A DNA stretch of 64,000 nt from Pseudogulbenkiania subflava DSM 22618 (GCF_900177275.1 NZ_FXAG01000007.1:62001-126000), one strand, 5' to 3'; counted from the first letter of the stretch, positions 16,572 to 26,188 are shown. The notes: generated by a model from the sequence alone, not told the origin. Numbers and translations: made by a program.

Positions 16572-17831
16572 ATGGGTTTCCAACAGGGTTTGAGTGGCCT
16601 GGCTGCAGCGTCCAAGCAACTGGAAGTGGTGGGCAACAACGTGGCCAACGCCAGCACCAACGGTTTCAAGCGTTCACGCTCCGAGTTTGCCGACATGTAC
16701 GGCTCCAGCCTCTATGGTGTCTCCAGCGCCCAGGCCGGCATCGGGGTGCGCACGGCGGAGGTCAGCCAGTTGTTCGATCAGGGCAACATCAACTCCACCG
16801 GCAACAACCTTGACCTGGCCATTTCCGGCAAAGGCTTCTTCGTCCTGAAGTCTCCCAGTGCAGCATCCAGTCAGGATGCCTACAGCCGCAACGGTGCCTT
16901 CCAGGTCGACTCCAACGGCTATCTGGTCAACGGCGACGGCTACAAGCTGCAGGGCTATACGGCCCAGAATGGGGTCATCCAGTACACCGCCACCCCGGTC
17001 GATCTGCAGTTCCAGACCAGCCTGATTTCGCCGACCGCGACCGGCAAGGTAGATCTCGGCGTCAACTTGAATTCCAGTGCGACGGTCATCAGCCCGGCGC
17101 CGACGGTGGACCCGACGGATACCAGCACCTACAACTCCGCCACCTCGGTCAAGGTTTACGACAGCCTGGGCAATACCCACGACCTCAGCTTCTACTTCGT
17201 CAAGGGAACGCCCACCGCGACCGGTACTGACTGGACCGTCAACCTCTACGTCGATGGCACGGCGGTCACTTCGCCCGCCGGGCCGCAGACGCTCAGCTTC
17301 GATACCAACGGCGTTTTGACCAGCGGCGGCGTGCTCAGCAACATTCAGTACACGGCGACCACGCCTAACGGCAGTACCACGCCGATGACCATTGCCACGG
17401 TCGATCTCAGCAAGTCGACCCAGTTCAACTCCTCGTTCGGGGTCAACTCGCTGGCGGCAGACGGCAATGCGCCCGGCACCCTGACCAGCACCAACATCAA
17501 CAACCAGGGCATCATCGAGGCGACCTATTCCAACGGCAAGACCGTGGCCATCGGCCAGGTGGCGCTGGCCAACTTCACCAACGTGCAGGGCTTGCAGTCG
17601 ATGGGCGGTAACCTTTGGAAGGACGTGGCCAGTTCCACCGGCGGCGCCAAGATCGGCGCGCCGATGTCGTCCGACCTCGGTGAAATCCAGTCCCAGGCGC
17701 TGGAACAGTCGAACGTCGATCTGAACTCCGAACTGGTGGACATGATCGTGGCGCAGCGCTTCTATCAGGCCAACGCCCAGTCGATCAAGACCGAAGACAC
17801 CATCCTGCAGACCCTGATCAACCTGCGCTGA
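16572..17831 (+). CDS. flgE: Flagellar hook protein FlgE
   Basis: 419 residues: N-terminal rod/hook motif (LEVVGNNVANASTNGFKRSR), a variable Thr/Ser-rich centre (residues about 130-330) exposed on the hook surface, and the conserved C terminus ELVDMIVAQRFYQANAQSIK with EDTILQTLINLR. It is the subunit of the hook. At 419 residues it is close to the E. coli size. A GGGGAG ribosome site lies upstream. Confidence 0.97.
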   Translation: MGFQQGLSGLAAASKQLEVVGNNVANASTNGFKRSRSEFADMYGSSLYGVSSAQAGIGVRTAEVSQLFDQGNINSTGNNLDLAISGKGFFVLKSPSAASSQDAYSRNGAFQVDSNGYLVNGDGYKLQGYTAQNGVIQYTATPVDLQFQTSLISPTATGKVDLGVNLNSSATVISPAPTVDPTDTSTYNSATSVKVYDSLGNTHDLSFYFVKGTPTATGTDWTVNLYVDGTAVTSPAGPQTLSFDTNGVLTSGGVLSNIQYTATTPNGSTTPMTIATVDLSKSTQFNSSFGVNSLAADGNAPGTLTSTNINNQGIIEATYSNGKTVAIGQVALANFTNVQGLQSMGGNLWKDVASSTGGAKIGAPMSSDLGEIQSQALEQSNVDLNSELVDMIVAQRFYQANAQSIKTEDTILQTLINLR

Positions 17832-17853
17832 GCATTAACGGGATAACGGCACC

Positions 17854-18594
17854 ATGGACCGCATGATCTACCTGGCGATGACCGGCGCCAAACACGTGAT
17901 GACGCAGCAGGCCACCACCTCGCAGAACCTGGCCAACGTGCACACCAACGGCTACAAGGCCGACCAGGTTTCGTTCCGGGCCTTGCCGGTGGTGGGCGAC
18001 GGTGCGCCGACCCGTACCTACGTGGTCGACAACACCATCGGCCATGACCTGTCGCAGGGCAGCCTGCAGCAGACCGGCAACGACACCGACTTCGCCCTGG
18101 GCACCCCGGGTTTCTTCACGGTGCAGGCAGCCGATGGCCGCGAAGCCTATAGCCGCGACGGTGGCTTCGTCGCCGATCCCAACGGCATGCTGCGTACCCG
18201 CAGCGGTTTGCCTATCCTCGGCGCTGGCGGACCGATCACCGTCCCGACCGGCTCCAGCGTGGTGATCGGCCCGGATGGCACGGTGGTGACCACGCCGACG
18301 AGCGGTGCCGACCGCACCCCGCAGATTGCCGGTCAGCTCAAGTTGGTAAACCCGGGCGAGCGGGCCGTGTACAAGGGCGAGGATGGCCTGTTCCGCCTGA
18401 ACGGGGGCGGCAATGCCACGGCCTCGGACGACGTCAAGGTGGTGTCGGGGGCCTTGGAAGGCAGCAACGTCAATGCGGTGGAAAGCCTGGTGCAGATGAT
18501 TTCCCATGCGCGCCAGTTCGATCTCAACGTCAAGCTGATGCAGACCTCCGACCAGAACGAACAAAAAGCCAGCCAGATTCTCGCCTTGAGCTGA
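17854..18594 (+). CDS. flgF: Flagellar proximal rod protein FlgF
   Basis: 246 residues starting MDRMIYLAMTGAKHVMTQQA, the FlgF pattern, with the FlgE/F/G-type middle (DFALGTPGFFTVQAADGREA) and the C-terminal ESLVQMISHARQFDLNVKLM. It forms the outer part of the proximal rod. It lies between flgE and flgG in the standard order. Confidence 0.96.
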   Translation: MDRMIYLAMTGAKHVMTQQATTSQNLANVHTNGYKADQVSFRALPVVGDGAPTRTYVVDNTIGHDLSQGSLQQTGNDTDFALGTPGFFTVQAADGREAYSRDGGFVADPNGMLRTRSGLPILGAGGPITVPTGSSVVIGPDGTVVTTPTSGADRTPQIAGQLKLVNPGERAVYKGEDGLFRLNGGGNATASDDVKVVSGALEGSNVNAVESLVQMISHARQFDLNVKLMQTSDQNEQKASQILALS

Positions 18595-18597
18595 GAT

Positions 18598-18608
18598 GTT
18601 GGCCGAAG
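18598..18608 (-). repeat. Uptake-like 11-mer between flgF and flgG
   Basis: GTTGGCCGAAG on the plus strand starts 3 bp after the flgF stop. It is the only exact copy inside the 10 kb flagellar block. Confidence 0.55.
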
Positions 18609-18630
18609 CCCAGAATAAGGAACACTCGCC

Positions 18631-19413
18631 ATGATGCGCGCACTCTACATCGCCAAGACCGGCATGGACTCCAGCCAGTTCCAGCTGGATGTCGTCTCCA
18701 ACAACCTGGCCAACTCCAATACCAAGGGGTTCAAGAAAGGCCACGCGGTCTTCGAAGATTTGTACTACCAGACCCTGCGCCAACCGGGTTCGCAACTGAC
18801 CAACGGCAACAGTCTGCCGACCGGGCTGCAAGTCGGTACCGGCTCCACCGTGGTGGCGACCGCGCGCATCCACTCGCAGGGCAACCTGGAATCGACCGAA
18901 CAGCCGCTTGATCTGGCCATCAACGGCGACGGCTTCTTCCGCGTGCAACAGCCGGATGGCACCATCGCCTACACCCGCAACGGCGAATTCCGCCGCAACG
19001 AAAACGGCGACATCGTCAACTCGTCGGGCTATCTGCTCGACCCGGCGATCAACATCCCGGCCAACGCCACCGGCATCACCATCTCCGAAGCCGGGGTAGT
19101 CCAGTACACGCAGCCTAACAGCACCACGCCGACCACCGCCGGCACCATCCAGCTGACCACCTTCATCAACCCGCAAGGTCTGCAGAGCATCGGCCAGAAC
19201 CTCTATCTGCAAACCCAGGCGTCGGGCGATCCGCAGGATGGCGACCCCAGCACCGATGGTCGAGGCAGTGTGCGCTCCGGCTTTCTCGAGGCCTCCAACG
19301 TCAACGTTACCGAAGAGCTGGTCAACATGATCACCGCCCAGCGCTCGTTCGAAATGAACTCGCGTGCGATCAAGACAGCCGACGAGATGCTGCAGCGGGT
19401 TGCCCAGTTATAA
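18631..19413 (+). CDS. flgG: Flagellar distal rod protein FlgG
   Basis: 260 residues, the typical FlgG length. It opens MMRALYIAKTGMDSSQFQLD then VVSNNLANSNTKGFKKGHA, includes PLDLAINGDGFFRVQQPDGT, and ends NMITAQRSFEMNSRAIKTAD with EMLQRVAQL. It builds the distal rod that spans the periplasm. Two adjacent ATGs (18631, 18634) are possible starts. Confidence 0.97.
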   Translation: MMRALYIAKTGMDSSQFQLDVVSNNLANSNTKGFKKGHAVFEDLYYQTLRQPGSQLTNGNSLPTGLQVGTGSTVVATARIHSQGNLESTEQPLDLAINGDGFFRVQQPDGTIAYTRNGEFRRNENGDIVNSSGYLLDPAINIPANATGITISEAGVVQYTQPNSTTPTTAGTIQLTTFINPQGLQSIGQNLYLQTQASGDPQDGDPSTDGRGSVRSGFLEASNVNVTEELVNMITAQRSFEMNSRAIKTADEMLQRVAQL

Positions 19414-19443
19414 TGCTGGCGTCGACCAGCTAGAGGCCCTGTG

Positions 19444-20127
19444 ATGAAAGCGACTTTCGGTGTGATGGCAATGCTGGCCGCGGCGTTGTCCGGGTGTGCC
19501 GTGCCCGAACCCCCCATCGTGCAGCAGCCGATGAGCGCGCGGCCCCAGCCGGCGCCCCAGGCCTTGCCCGGTAACGGCTCCATCTTCCAGGCCGGAAGCT
19601 ACCAGCCCATCTTTGCCGACCGTGTCCCGGCGCGGGTGGGCGATACGCTGACGGTCACCATCGAAGAAAAAACCACCACGGCGGCCTCCGAGCAGACCAC
19701 CGGCAAGCGTACCTCGTCGCTCAGCAACAGCATGGGGGCGGGCCTGCAGCTTCCCTTCGTGCCCGATTATCTCGAAAAGAAACTGGCAGGGGCCTCCCTG
19801 TCGGCCGACGGCTCCGCCACCTCGAGTGGCAAGGGCACCAACCAGGCGAGCTCCTCGTTCGTCAGCTCGATCACGGTGACCGTGATCGACGTGCTGGCCA
19901 ACGGCAATCTGGTGGTGAGCGGGGAGAAGCAGGTCCGGCTCAATGGCGATACCGAATACATCCGGCTGTCCGGTGTGGTGAATCCGCGTGACATCAAGAC
20001 CGGCAATACGGTCTCGTCCACCAAGGTGGCCGATGCCCGTATCGAGCAGCAATCCAAGGGCAACAACCGCTCGTTTGCCGAGCCGGGCTGGCTGACCAAG
20101 TTTTTCATGACGGTGCTGCCATTCTGA
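19444..20127 (+). CDS. flgH: Flagellar L-ring lipoprotein FlgH
   Basis: 227 residues. A lipoprotein signal with lipobox ALSGC puts the lipidated cysteine at about residue 18. The conserved block FADRVPARVGDTLTVTIEEK and the ending INPRD-like VNPRDIKTGNTVSSTKVADA with GWLTKFFMTVLPF are typical. FlgH forms the outer-membrane L-ring bushing. I start at ATG 19444; a GTG directly before it would add one residue. Confidence 0.96.
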   Translation: MKATFGVMAMLAAALSGCAVPEPPIVQQPMSARPQPAPQALPGNGSIFQAGSYQPIFADRVPARVGDTLTVTIEEKTTTAASEQTTGKRTSSLSNSMGAGLQLPFVPDYLEKKLAGASLSADGSATSSGKGTNQASSSFVSSITVTVIDVLANGNLVVSGEKQVRLNGDTEYIRLSGVVNPRDIKTGNTVSSTKVADARIEQQSKGNNRSFAEPGWLTKFFMTVLPF

Positions 20128-20163
20128 TGGTGGCGATGGCCGGCGCTTTATAGCGGGATGGGA

Positions 20164-21264
20164 ATGAAACGTTTTCTAGGTATGCTGCTGGTCGGGGTAT
20201 TGGCCATGTCTCCGGCTTTGGCCACGCAGCGGCTCAAGGATATCGCCTCGATCGGCGGTGTTCGCACCAACCAGTTGATCGGCTATGGCCTGGTGGTCGG
20301 GCTCGACGGCAGCGGTGACAAGGCCACCTCGTCACCGTTCACATCGCAGTCGATGTCGAGCATGCTCAACCAGCTCGGGGTGCAGATTCCGGTCGGCACC
20401 AAGCTCGATCCGAAGAACGTCGCCGCCGTTACCGTCACCGGAACCCTGCCGCCGTTTGCGCGCCAGGGGCAGGCCATCGACGTGACTGTTTCCTCCATCG
20501 GTGATGCCAAGAGCCTGCGCGGCGGCACGCTGCTGATGTCGCCGCTGAAAGGCGCGGACGGGCAGATCTACGCGATGGCGCAAGGTAACGTGGTGGTGGG
20601 TGGCGCCGGGGCTTCTGCTGCGGGCAGTTCGGCGCAAGTCAACCATCTGAGCGTCGGCCGCATTCCCGCCGGGGCGACGGTGGAACGCGAGGTTCCGACC
20701 GCGCTCGGCTCGGGCGGCGTGGTGCAACTCGAGCTGTTCGAGTCCGACTTCACCACCGCCAATCGGGTGGTGCAGGCCATCAACCGCGAGCTTGGCGATG
20801 GCACGGCCCGGGCGCTGGATGGCAGGCTGGTGGAAGTGGTCGCGCCGCAAGACGCCAACCGCCGCGTGCAGTTCCTGTCCCGGATGGAAAATATTGCCGT
20901 TACACCGGCAGAAGCTTCCCCTCTTGTCATTCTCAATGCCCGTACCGGTTCGGTGGTGATGAACCAGTCCGTGACCATCGACCCCTGCGCCGTGGCGCAC
21001 GGCAATCTCTCGGTCTCGGTCAGCAACACCCCGCAGGTGAGCCAGCCGGCGCCGCTGTCGGGTGGGCAGACGGTCGTCACCAACCAGGCCAGCGTCAACA
21101 TCAAGAGCGAAGGGGGCAAGGTGATCGGGCTGCCGCGCGGGGCCAACCTGTCCCAGGTGGTGAACGCGCTGAATGCGCTCGGCGCCACGCCACAGGACTT
21201 GTTGTCCATTTTGCAGGCCATGAAAGCGGCCGGCGCGCTCAAGGCGGAACTGCAGATCATCTGA
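20164..21264 (+). CDS. flgI: Flagellar P-ring protein FlgI
   Basis: 366 residues with a cleavable Sec signal (MKRFLGMLLVGVLAMSPALA) followed by QRLKDIASIGGVRTNQLIGY and GLVVGLDGSGDK, the FlgI fingerprint. It assembles as the P-ring in the peptidoglycan layer with help of FlgA, which is not in this window. ATG 20164 fits the ribosome site AGCGGG better than ATG 20158. A terminator at 21294 follows, so this ends the first flagellar transcript. Confidence 0.95.
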   Translation: MKRFLGMLLVGVLAMSPALATQRLKDIASIGGVRTNQLIGYGLVVGLDGSGDKATSSPFTSQSMSSMLNQLGVQIPVGTKLDPKNVAAVTVTGTLPPFARQGQAIDVTVSSIGDAKSLRGGTLLMSPLKGADGQIYAMAQGNVVVGGAGASAAGSSAQVNHLSVGRIPAGATVEREVPTALGSGGVVQLELFESDFTTANRVVQAINRELGDGTARALDGRLVEVVAPQDANRRVQFLSRMENIAVTPAEASPLVILNARTGSVVMNQSVTIDPCAVAHGNLSVSVSNTPQVSQPAPLSGGQTVVTNQASVNIKSEGGKVIGLPRGANLSQVVNALNALGATPQDLLSILQAMKAAGALKAELQII

Positions 21265-21293
21265 GCGAAGCGGCCGACGTGTTTGGAGGCAAG

Positions 21294-21317
21294 GGGAGGG
21301 GTAGCCCTCCCTTTTTT
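21294..21317 (+). terminator. Terminator between flgI and flgJ
   Basis: Stem GGGAGGG (21294-21300) and CCCTCCC (21305-21311), loop GTAG, followed by six Ts. It splits flgBCDEFGHI from flgJKL. Confidence 0.85.
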
Positions 21318-21335
21318 GTTGGCCCGTTTCTTGCT
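21318..21335 (+). promoter_or_regulatory. Sigma54 promoter for flgJKL
   Basis: TGTTGGCCCGTTTCTTGCT matches the sigma54 consensus TTGGC-N8-TTGCT: GG at 21321-21322 and GC at 21333-21334, 10 bp apart. It begins immediately after the T run of the flgI terminator and about 25 bp before flgJ. Confidence 0.82.
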
Positions 21336-21358
21336 TTTTCTGCGCCGAGGAGATCAGG

Positions 21359-22327
21359 ATGAGTGTCAGTTTTCCAACGTTGCCGAACGATGCCAGCACG
21401 GCCAGCCAGCGCCTCGCCGTCGACCCCGGTCAGACCGCCGCCTTGCAGGTAGCCGCCCGCAAAGACCCGCAAGCCGCGATCAAGTCCGCCGCACAACAGT
21501 TCGAGTCCCTGTTCATGGGAACCTTGCTGCAGGCCATGCGCGAGACGTCGTTTGATGGCGAGGAGGACAGCAATGCCATGGGCACTTACCGCGGCATGCT
21601 GGATCAGCAATTGCTCCAGACCATGAGCAAATCGGGAGGGGTGGGCCTGGCCGATGTCCTGTCGCGGCAGCTGGCCCATGCCGCGCAACTGGATGATGAT
21701 GCTTCCCCCACGGTCGAGCGGCTGGCACCGGCATCCTCGGTGCTGCCGATGGTCAACCAGGCCATCCGTGCGTATCAGTCCATGCAGTCGAAGGCGGCGG
21801 CAGGATTGGCCAACCCCGCCAGTGAAGCCCCAAGCCCGACGCCGGGAGCAGTGGGCGACACGGCCGCATCCTTCGTGACCGCCCTGTTGCCTCACGCCAG
21901 GGACGCCGCCCAGCAACTGGGGGTGGCGCCGGAATTGGTGCTGGCGCATGCGGCCCTGGAAAGCGGCTGGGGAAAACGCTCGATCAAGAACGCCCACGGG
22001 CAGGAAAGCCATAACCTGTTCGGCATCAAGGCCGGTGCCAACTGGCAGGGCGATTCCGTCGATGTCTTGACCACCGAGTACGTGAACGGCAATGCCGTCA
22101 AGAAAATAGATAAATTCCGCGCCTACGCGTCCTACAACGAGGCCTTTGCCGACTACGCCAAGCTGCTCTCCGGTTCGTCGCGCTACCAGTCCGCCCTGAA
22201 CCAGGGGGGCGACATGCTGGCATTCGCGCGAGGGCTGCAAAGCGGAGGCTATGCCACCGATCCCCACTACGCCCAGAAGCTGGTGGGGGTGATGGGTGCG
22301 GTTTCCCAGCGTTCTCGCGGGGCTTAA
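21359..22327 (+). CDS. flgJ: Flagellar rod-assembly protein and muramidase FlgJ
   Basis: 322 residues with two parts. The N-terminal rod-scaffold domain (about 30-110) holds AAQQFESLFMGTLLQAMRET. The C-terminal glucosaminidase domain (about 175-322) holds LAHAALESGWGKRSI with the catalytic Glu, SHNLFGIKAGANWQGDSVDV and NKFRAYASYNEAFADYAKLL-like sequence. It opens peptidoglycan so the rod can pass. The fused muramidase is typical of beta- and gamma-proteobacteria. It is first gene behind its own sigma54 promoter. Confidence 0.96.
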   Translation: MSVSFPTLPNDASTASQRLAVDPGQTAALQVAARKDPQAAIKSAAQQFESLFMGTLLQAMRETSFDGEEDSNAMGTYRGMLDQQLLQTMSKSGGVGLADVLSRQLAHAAQLDDDASPTVERLAPASSVLPMVNQAIRAYQSMQSKAAAGLANPASEAPSPTPGAVGDTAASFVTALLPHARDAAQQLGVAPELVLAHAALESGWGKRSIKNAHGQESHNLFGIKAGANWQGDSVDVLTTEYVNGNAVKKIDKFRAYASYNEAFADYAKLLSGSSRYQSALNQGGDMLAFARGLQSGGYATDPHYAQKLVGVMGAVSQRSRGA

Positions 22328-22375
22328 GGCTCAAGATCGTGCCGGGCAGGCCGATATAGCAATCAGAGGTGCGAT

Positions 22376-24172
22376 ATGGGTACGAGTATTTTTTCGATCG
22401 GCGTCAGCGGGCTGAATGCGGCGCAAGGCGCCTTGACGGTGACCAGCCACAACATCAGCAACGTCAACACCGCCGGTTACACCCGTCAGGTGACGCAGCA
22501 GGCTGCGCGTTACCCGCAGAGTGCCAGCTACGGTTTCATCGGGCAGGGAGTCGATCTGACCCACGTCAACCGGGTCTACGACGATTACCTGACCCAGCAG
22601 GTGCAAAGTGCCCAGGCTACGGATAGTTACTACTCGGGCCAGCTGGATTTTCTCAAGCAGGTGGACTCCCTGATGGCCGATTCGACGGTCGGTGTCAGCC
22701 CCTCGCTGCAGGACTTCTTCGGCAGTCTGCAAACCTTGTCGGCTGATCCCTCGTCCCTCCCCAGCCGCCAAGCAGCGGTGAATAAGGCCCAGGCGCTGGC
22801 GACCAAGTTTCGCACCCTGGATGGGCAGTTGCAGGAAATGGCCAGCGGGGTGAATACCCGTATCAAGGCCTCGGTGGACTCCATCAACGGTCTGGCCAGT
22901 CAGATTGCGGATCTCAACCATCGTATTGCGGCTCTGACGGTCAAAACCGCCAGTGGCACGACGACCAACGCACCCAATGACTTGCTGGACCAGCGCGACC
23001 AGGCCATCCTTGAACTTAACAAGCAGGTCAAGGCATCGGTGGTTCCTCAGTCGGATGGCTCCTACAGCGTGTTCATCGGCAATGGCCAAACACTGGTGCT
23101 CGGAAGTGTGGCCAATCAGCTGGATACCCAGCCGGACCCGACCAATCCGCAGCAGTTGCAGTTGGTATACAAGAGTACCAATGGCAGCAATACGGTGATT
23201 CCAACCAGCCTGGTTCAAGGTGGGGCCTTGGGTGGCATTCTTGATTTTCGCGATAATGCCCTGACCAACGCGCGAACACGACTTGGCAATCTCGCTATCG
23301 ACTTTGCAGCAGCGATGAACTACCAGCAGCAGCTGGGGTTGGATTTGAATGGCCAGCAAGGTCAGCCGCTGTTCACCGACTTGAGTTCTTATGCCGCTAA
23401 TCCGCAGGGGGCCGCCAGTGCCTTGCAGGTGATCATGACCGATCCGTCGGGGCTGGCGGCGGCGTCCAATCTGAAGGCGGGCGCCCAGGTGGTGACCTCT
23501 TCTGGCTCTGTGCTGAGTATTAGCAAGGTGTACAGCACCTTACCCGGGGATTACGGCTGGTCGTCGGCGAGTGCCGCCGGAGCGCCGAACGTGACGACCC
23601 ACCCCTCTTCCAATCTGACCAGTCTCACGATTGATAGTACGGCAATGACAGCGACGGTGGTCAATGGGGCCGGGACCACAACTTACAATGTCGTGGCCGA
23701 TCCCAACGTCGATAACGGCTACAAGCTGGTATCGGGAAGCCCGGCCGTCGATGCCGGCATTGCGTTCAGTCTTTCTGGGCCGCTGACGTCAGGCCTTACC
23801 CTCTCGGTTGTGCCGAATGCGGCTCCGATCGGTAAGGGGGATAACACTAACCTGTTGGCAATGGCCAAGCTGCAGACCCGGCCGCTGGTCGATGATGACC
23901 GGACCGATACGACTTCCACATTGACGTCCTTTGCCTCCCACTATGCCAGCATGGTCAGTTATGTTGGCAGCGTGACCAACGAGGCGACGGTCAGTTCGAC
24001 GGCGCAAAGCAACGTGTTGCAGGAGGTTCAAACCGCGCGCGATAGGATTTCCGCCGTCAATCTTGATGAAGAAGCGGCCAACCTCATCAAGTACCAGCAG
24101 GCCTATCAGGCCTCCAGCAAGGTCATCCAGATAGCGCAGCAGATTTTTTCTTCGCTGTTGCAGATGAATTAA
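22376..24172 (+). CDS. flgK: Flagellar hook-filament junction protein FlgK (HAP1)
   Basis: 598 residues. The N terminus IFSIGVSGLNAAQGALTVTS and HNISNVNTAGYTRQ and the C terminus SAVNLDEEAANLIKYQQAYQ with ASSKVIQIAQQIFSSLLQMN are the paired helices that form the D0 core of all axial proteins. The centre is variable. FlgK is the first junction protein between hook and filament. It lies 48 bp after flgJ in the same transcript. Confidence 0.97.
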   Translation: MGTSIFSIGVSGLNAAQGALTVTSHNISNVNTAGYTRQVTQQAARYPQSASYGFIGQGVDLTHVNRVYDDYLTQQVQSAQATDSYYSGQLDFLKQVDSLMADSTVGVSPSLQDFFGSLQTLSADPSSLPSRQAAVNKAQALATKFRTLDGQLQEMASGVNTRIKASVDSINGLASQIADLNHRIAALTVKTASGTTTNAPNDLLDQRDQAILELNKQVKASVVPQSDGSYSVFIGNGQTLVLGSVANQLDTQPDPTNPQQLQLVYKSTNGSNTVIPTSLVQGGALGGILDFRDNALTNARTRLGNLAIDFAAAMNYQQQLGLDLNGQQGQPLFTDLSSYAANPQGAASALQVIMTDPSGLAAASNLKAGAQVVTSSGSVLSISKVYSTLPGDYGWSSASAAGAPNVTTHPSSNLTSLTIDSTAMTATVVNGAGTTTYNVVADPNVDNGYKLVSGSPAVDAGIAFSLSGPLTSGLTLSVVPNAAPIGKGDNTNLLAMAKLQTRPLVDDDRTDTTSTLTSFASHYASMVSYVGSVTNEATVSSTAQSNVLQEVQTARDRISAVNLDEEAANLIKYQQAYQASSKVIQIAQQIFSSLLQMN

Positions 24173-24194
24173 GGTTCGAATCGGAGAGTAAGTG

Positions 24195-25109
24195 ATGCGA
24201 ATCAGTACCAGCATGGTGTTCAACCAAGGGTACGTAGGTATCCAGGGGAACCAGTACAACCTCACTAAGCTGCAAGAGCAACTCTCGGCCCAGAAACGGG
24301 TTGTGGTGCCGTCGGATGACCCGGTGGCGTCGGCGCAGATGCTGGAAGTGTCTCAGTCGGATGGGCGCACTAACCAATTTGTCAAAAACGGGGATACGGT
24401 CGAATCGACTTTGGCCATATCGGAAACCTCGCTCAGTAGTGCCAACGATCTGCTTTCGAATCTGAAGACGCTGGCGATTCAGGCGGGGAATGCTTCTCTC
24501 GATAACTCCCAGCTGACTATGATCCAGTCCGAGGTCAAGGAGCGTTTCCAGCAACTGCTGAGCTATGCCAATGCCACGGATGGTCGAGGCAACTACCTGT
24601 ATGGCGGTAATGCAATCGACAATCCCCCTTTCGTGGCGGACAGCTCGTTGAACGTGACCTACAACGGGGATACCGGGCGCCGTGATGTTCAGATAAGCGA
24701 TGCGCGCCAGGTGCCGATCACCGAAGTGGGCTCGGCTGTGTACGGCGATGCCATCAGCAATACGGCGGTATTCGACAACGTGCGCGATCTCTATAATCTG
24801 TTGGGGCAGAACCCCCGTCCGGCAACGTATACGACCCAGTTGAATACCATCATGTCGGGACTGGACTCTGCACAGGTGAGGTTGTCGACGACAGAGGCCT
24901 CAATCGGCTCGCGGCGCAGCGAAAATGAAACCCTGCAGTCGGTTGGACAGGATCTGGATGTCCAGTACCAGACGCGGCTCAGCAATCTGGACGGTCTGGA
25001 TTTGGCCAAGACCATCAGCGATTTCACCCTGGCGCAGACAGCGCTGCAGTATTCGCAGCTGACCTTCCAGAAGGTCAGCGGCTTGTCACTGTTCAACTAC
25101 CTGTCGTGA
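24195..25109 (+). CDS. flgL: Flagellar hook-filament junction protein FlgL (HAP3)
   Basis: 304 residues with flagellin-like ends: RISTSMVFNQGYVGIQGNQY with LTKLQEQLSAQKRVVVPSDD, and the C-terminal ISDFTLAQTALQYSQLTFQK. FlgL sits between FlgK and flagellin. ATG 24195 is preferred over the overlapping GTG 24192, with GGAGAG upstream. It is last in the operon and is followed by a strong terminator. Confidence 0.95.
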   Translation: MRISTSMVFNQGYVGIQGNQYNLTKLQEQLSAQKRVVVPSDDPVASAQMLEVSQSDGRTNQFVKNGDTVESTLAISETSLSSANDLLSNLKTLAIQAGNASLDNSQLTMIQSEVKERFQQLLSYANATDGRGNYLYGGNAIDNPPFVADSSLNVTYNGDTGRRDVQISDARQVPITEVGSAVYGDAISNTAVFDNVRDLYNLLGQNPRPATYTTQLNTIMSGLDSAQVRLSTTEASIGSRRSENETLQSVGQDLDVQYQTRLSNLDGLDLAKTISDFTLAQTALQYSQLTFQKVSGLSLFNYLS

Positions 25110-25129
25110 CCACTAGGAGTGGGCTAACG

Positions 25130-25160
25130 AAAACAGCCGGGATTTCCCGGCTGTTTTGTT
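25130..25160. terminator. Bidirectional terminator between flgL and astE
   Basis: A 13-bp stem, AAAACAGCCGGGA (25130-25142) and TCCCGGCTGTTTT (25145-25157), flanked by A-rich and T-rich runs, so it can serve both converging genes. Confidence 0.9.
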
Positions 25161-25174
25161 TTTAGGGTGGCTCT

Positions 25175-26188
25175 TCAGATGGCCACGGGCTCGATGACGA
25201 TGCCGGCGCGCAGGCCGTTGCCGACCTTGGGGTTGGGGAACAGGATGCGCTCGTTGCCGCCGTGGGCCTGGTAGCGCACGTCCTGATCTTCGGCGATGAC
25301 GAAGCCGTCTTCGAGCAGCGTGAAATTCTCGACCTGATCGTGCAGATAGAGACGGAACTGGTCGCTGTGTTTGACCAGATCGTATTTGGCCCGGAACAGC
25401 TGGAAGCGTTCGTTGGCAAAGGCCGGCAGCGGATCGCGCTGGCCGCTCAGCAGCCGTCGCAAGGCCTGGTTGATGCCTTCGAAGCGTGACAGGTCGTTCT
25501 GGCCGAAGGGGCGGGCCTTGCCCAGCTCGAGCGTCAAGGCGTCGGTCTGGCAGTGACGGCTGGTGTAGTAAGTGAACGTGGCGGCCGGCTGGCTGTGCAG
25601 CAGCACCGTGGTAATGTCGGCCGATTCCAGCCAGCACAGCTGTTCGCGGTTGTAGTCGCGCTCGTGGAGGTAGGGGTAGATGGCAAAGCGCTCGAAGACC
25701 GAGCCGCGAATCGCGGTGTGCAGGTCGTAGTGCAGCCGCTGGCAGCCGTTCGGGGCCTGCTCGAAAAACGCCGCCGCGGCGTTTTCCAGAACCGCCGCAC
25801 GCTGCGCTTCGCGGGTGGCTGGGTGCTTGGCGTGTTGGCCGTTGAACAGGCGGTTCATGTCGTAATCGAGGTAACGTTCGCCGGCCTGCATTGCGTCCGG
25901 ATTGCCGAACATCAGCAGCAGGTGGACCGCCAGCGGCAGTCGGCCTTGCTCGATGTCGCGCAGGATGCCGTTGGCGACCTCGATCGGCGCGGTTTCGTTG
26001 CCGTGAACACCGCAGGAAATCAGTACGCGGTCGGTATGGTCGTCCAACTGGGGCGGAACCAGCTCGAGAATGCCTCGCTCGCGCCAGCGTGCCGTCACAC
26101 CGTTTGCCAACGGCCATTCACGTGCCACAGGAGGCTGGTCTTGCAGGGTGGCTGTCAGGAAATCGTAGGAGAGGGAAGGCTGGTTCAT
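25175..26188 (-). CDS. astE: Succinylglutamate desuccinylase/aspartoacylase family protein
   Basis: 337 residues with the zinc-carboxypeptidase-like AstE fold: SCGVHGNETAPIEV holds the first His and Glu ligands (near residue 60), LDYDMNRLFNG follows, and LHYDLHTAIRGS holds the second His. AstE performs the last step of the arginine succinyltransferase pathway, releasing glutamate and succinate from N-succinylglutamate. The other ast genes are not adjacent. A close relative could act on another N-acyl amino acid, but length and motifs fit AstE best. Confidence 0.9.
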   Translation of the reverse strand: MNQPSLSYDFLTATLQDQPPVAREWPLANGVTARWRERGILELVPPQLDDHTDRVLISCGVHGNETAPIEVANGILRDIEQGRLPLAVHLLLMFGNPDAMQAGERYLDYDMNRLFNGQHAKHPATREAQRAAVLENAAAAFFEQAPNGCQRLHYDLHTAIRGSVFERFAIYPYLHERDYNREQLCWLESADITTVLLHSQPAATFTYYTSRHCQTDALTLELGKARPFGQNDLSRFEGINQALRRLLSGQRDPLPAFANERFQLFRAKYDLVKHSDQFRLYLHDQVENFTLLEDGFVIAEDQDVRYQAHGGNERILFPNPKVGNGLRAGIVIEPVAI

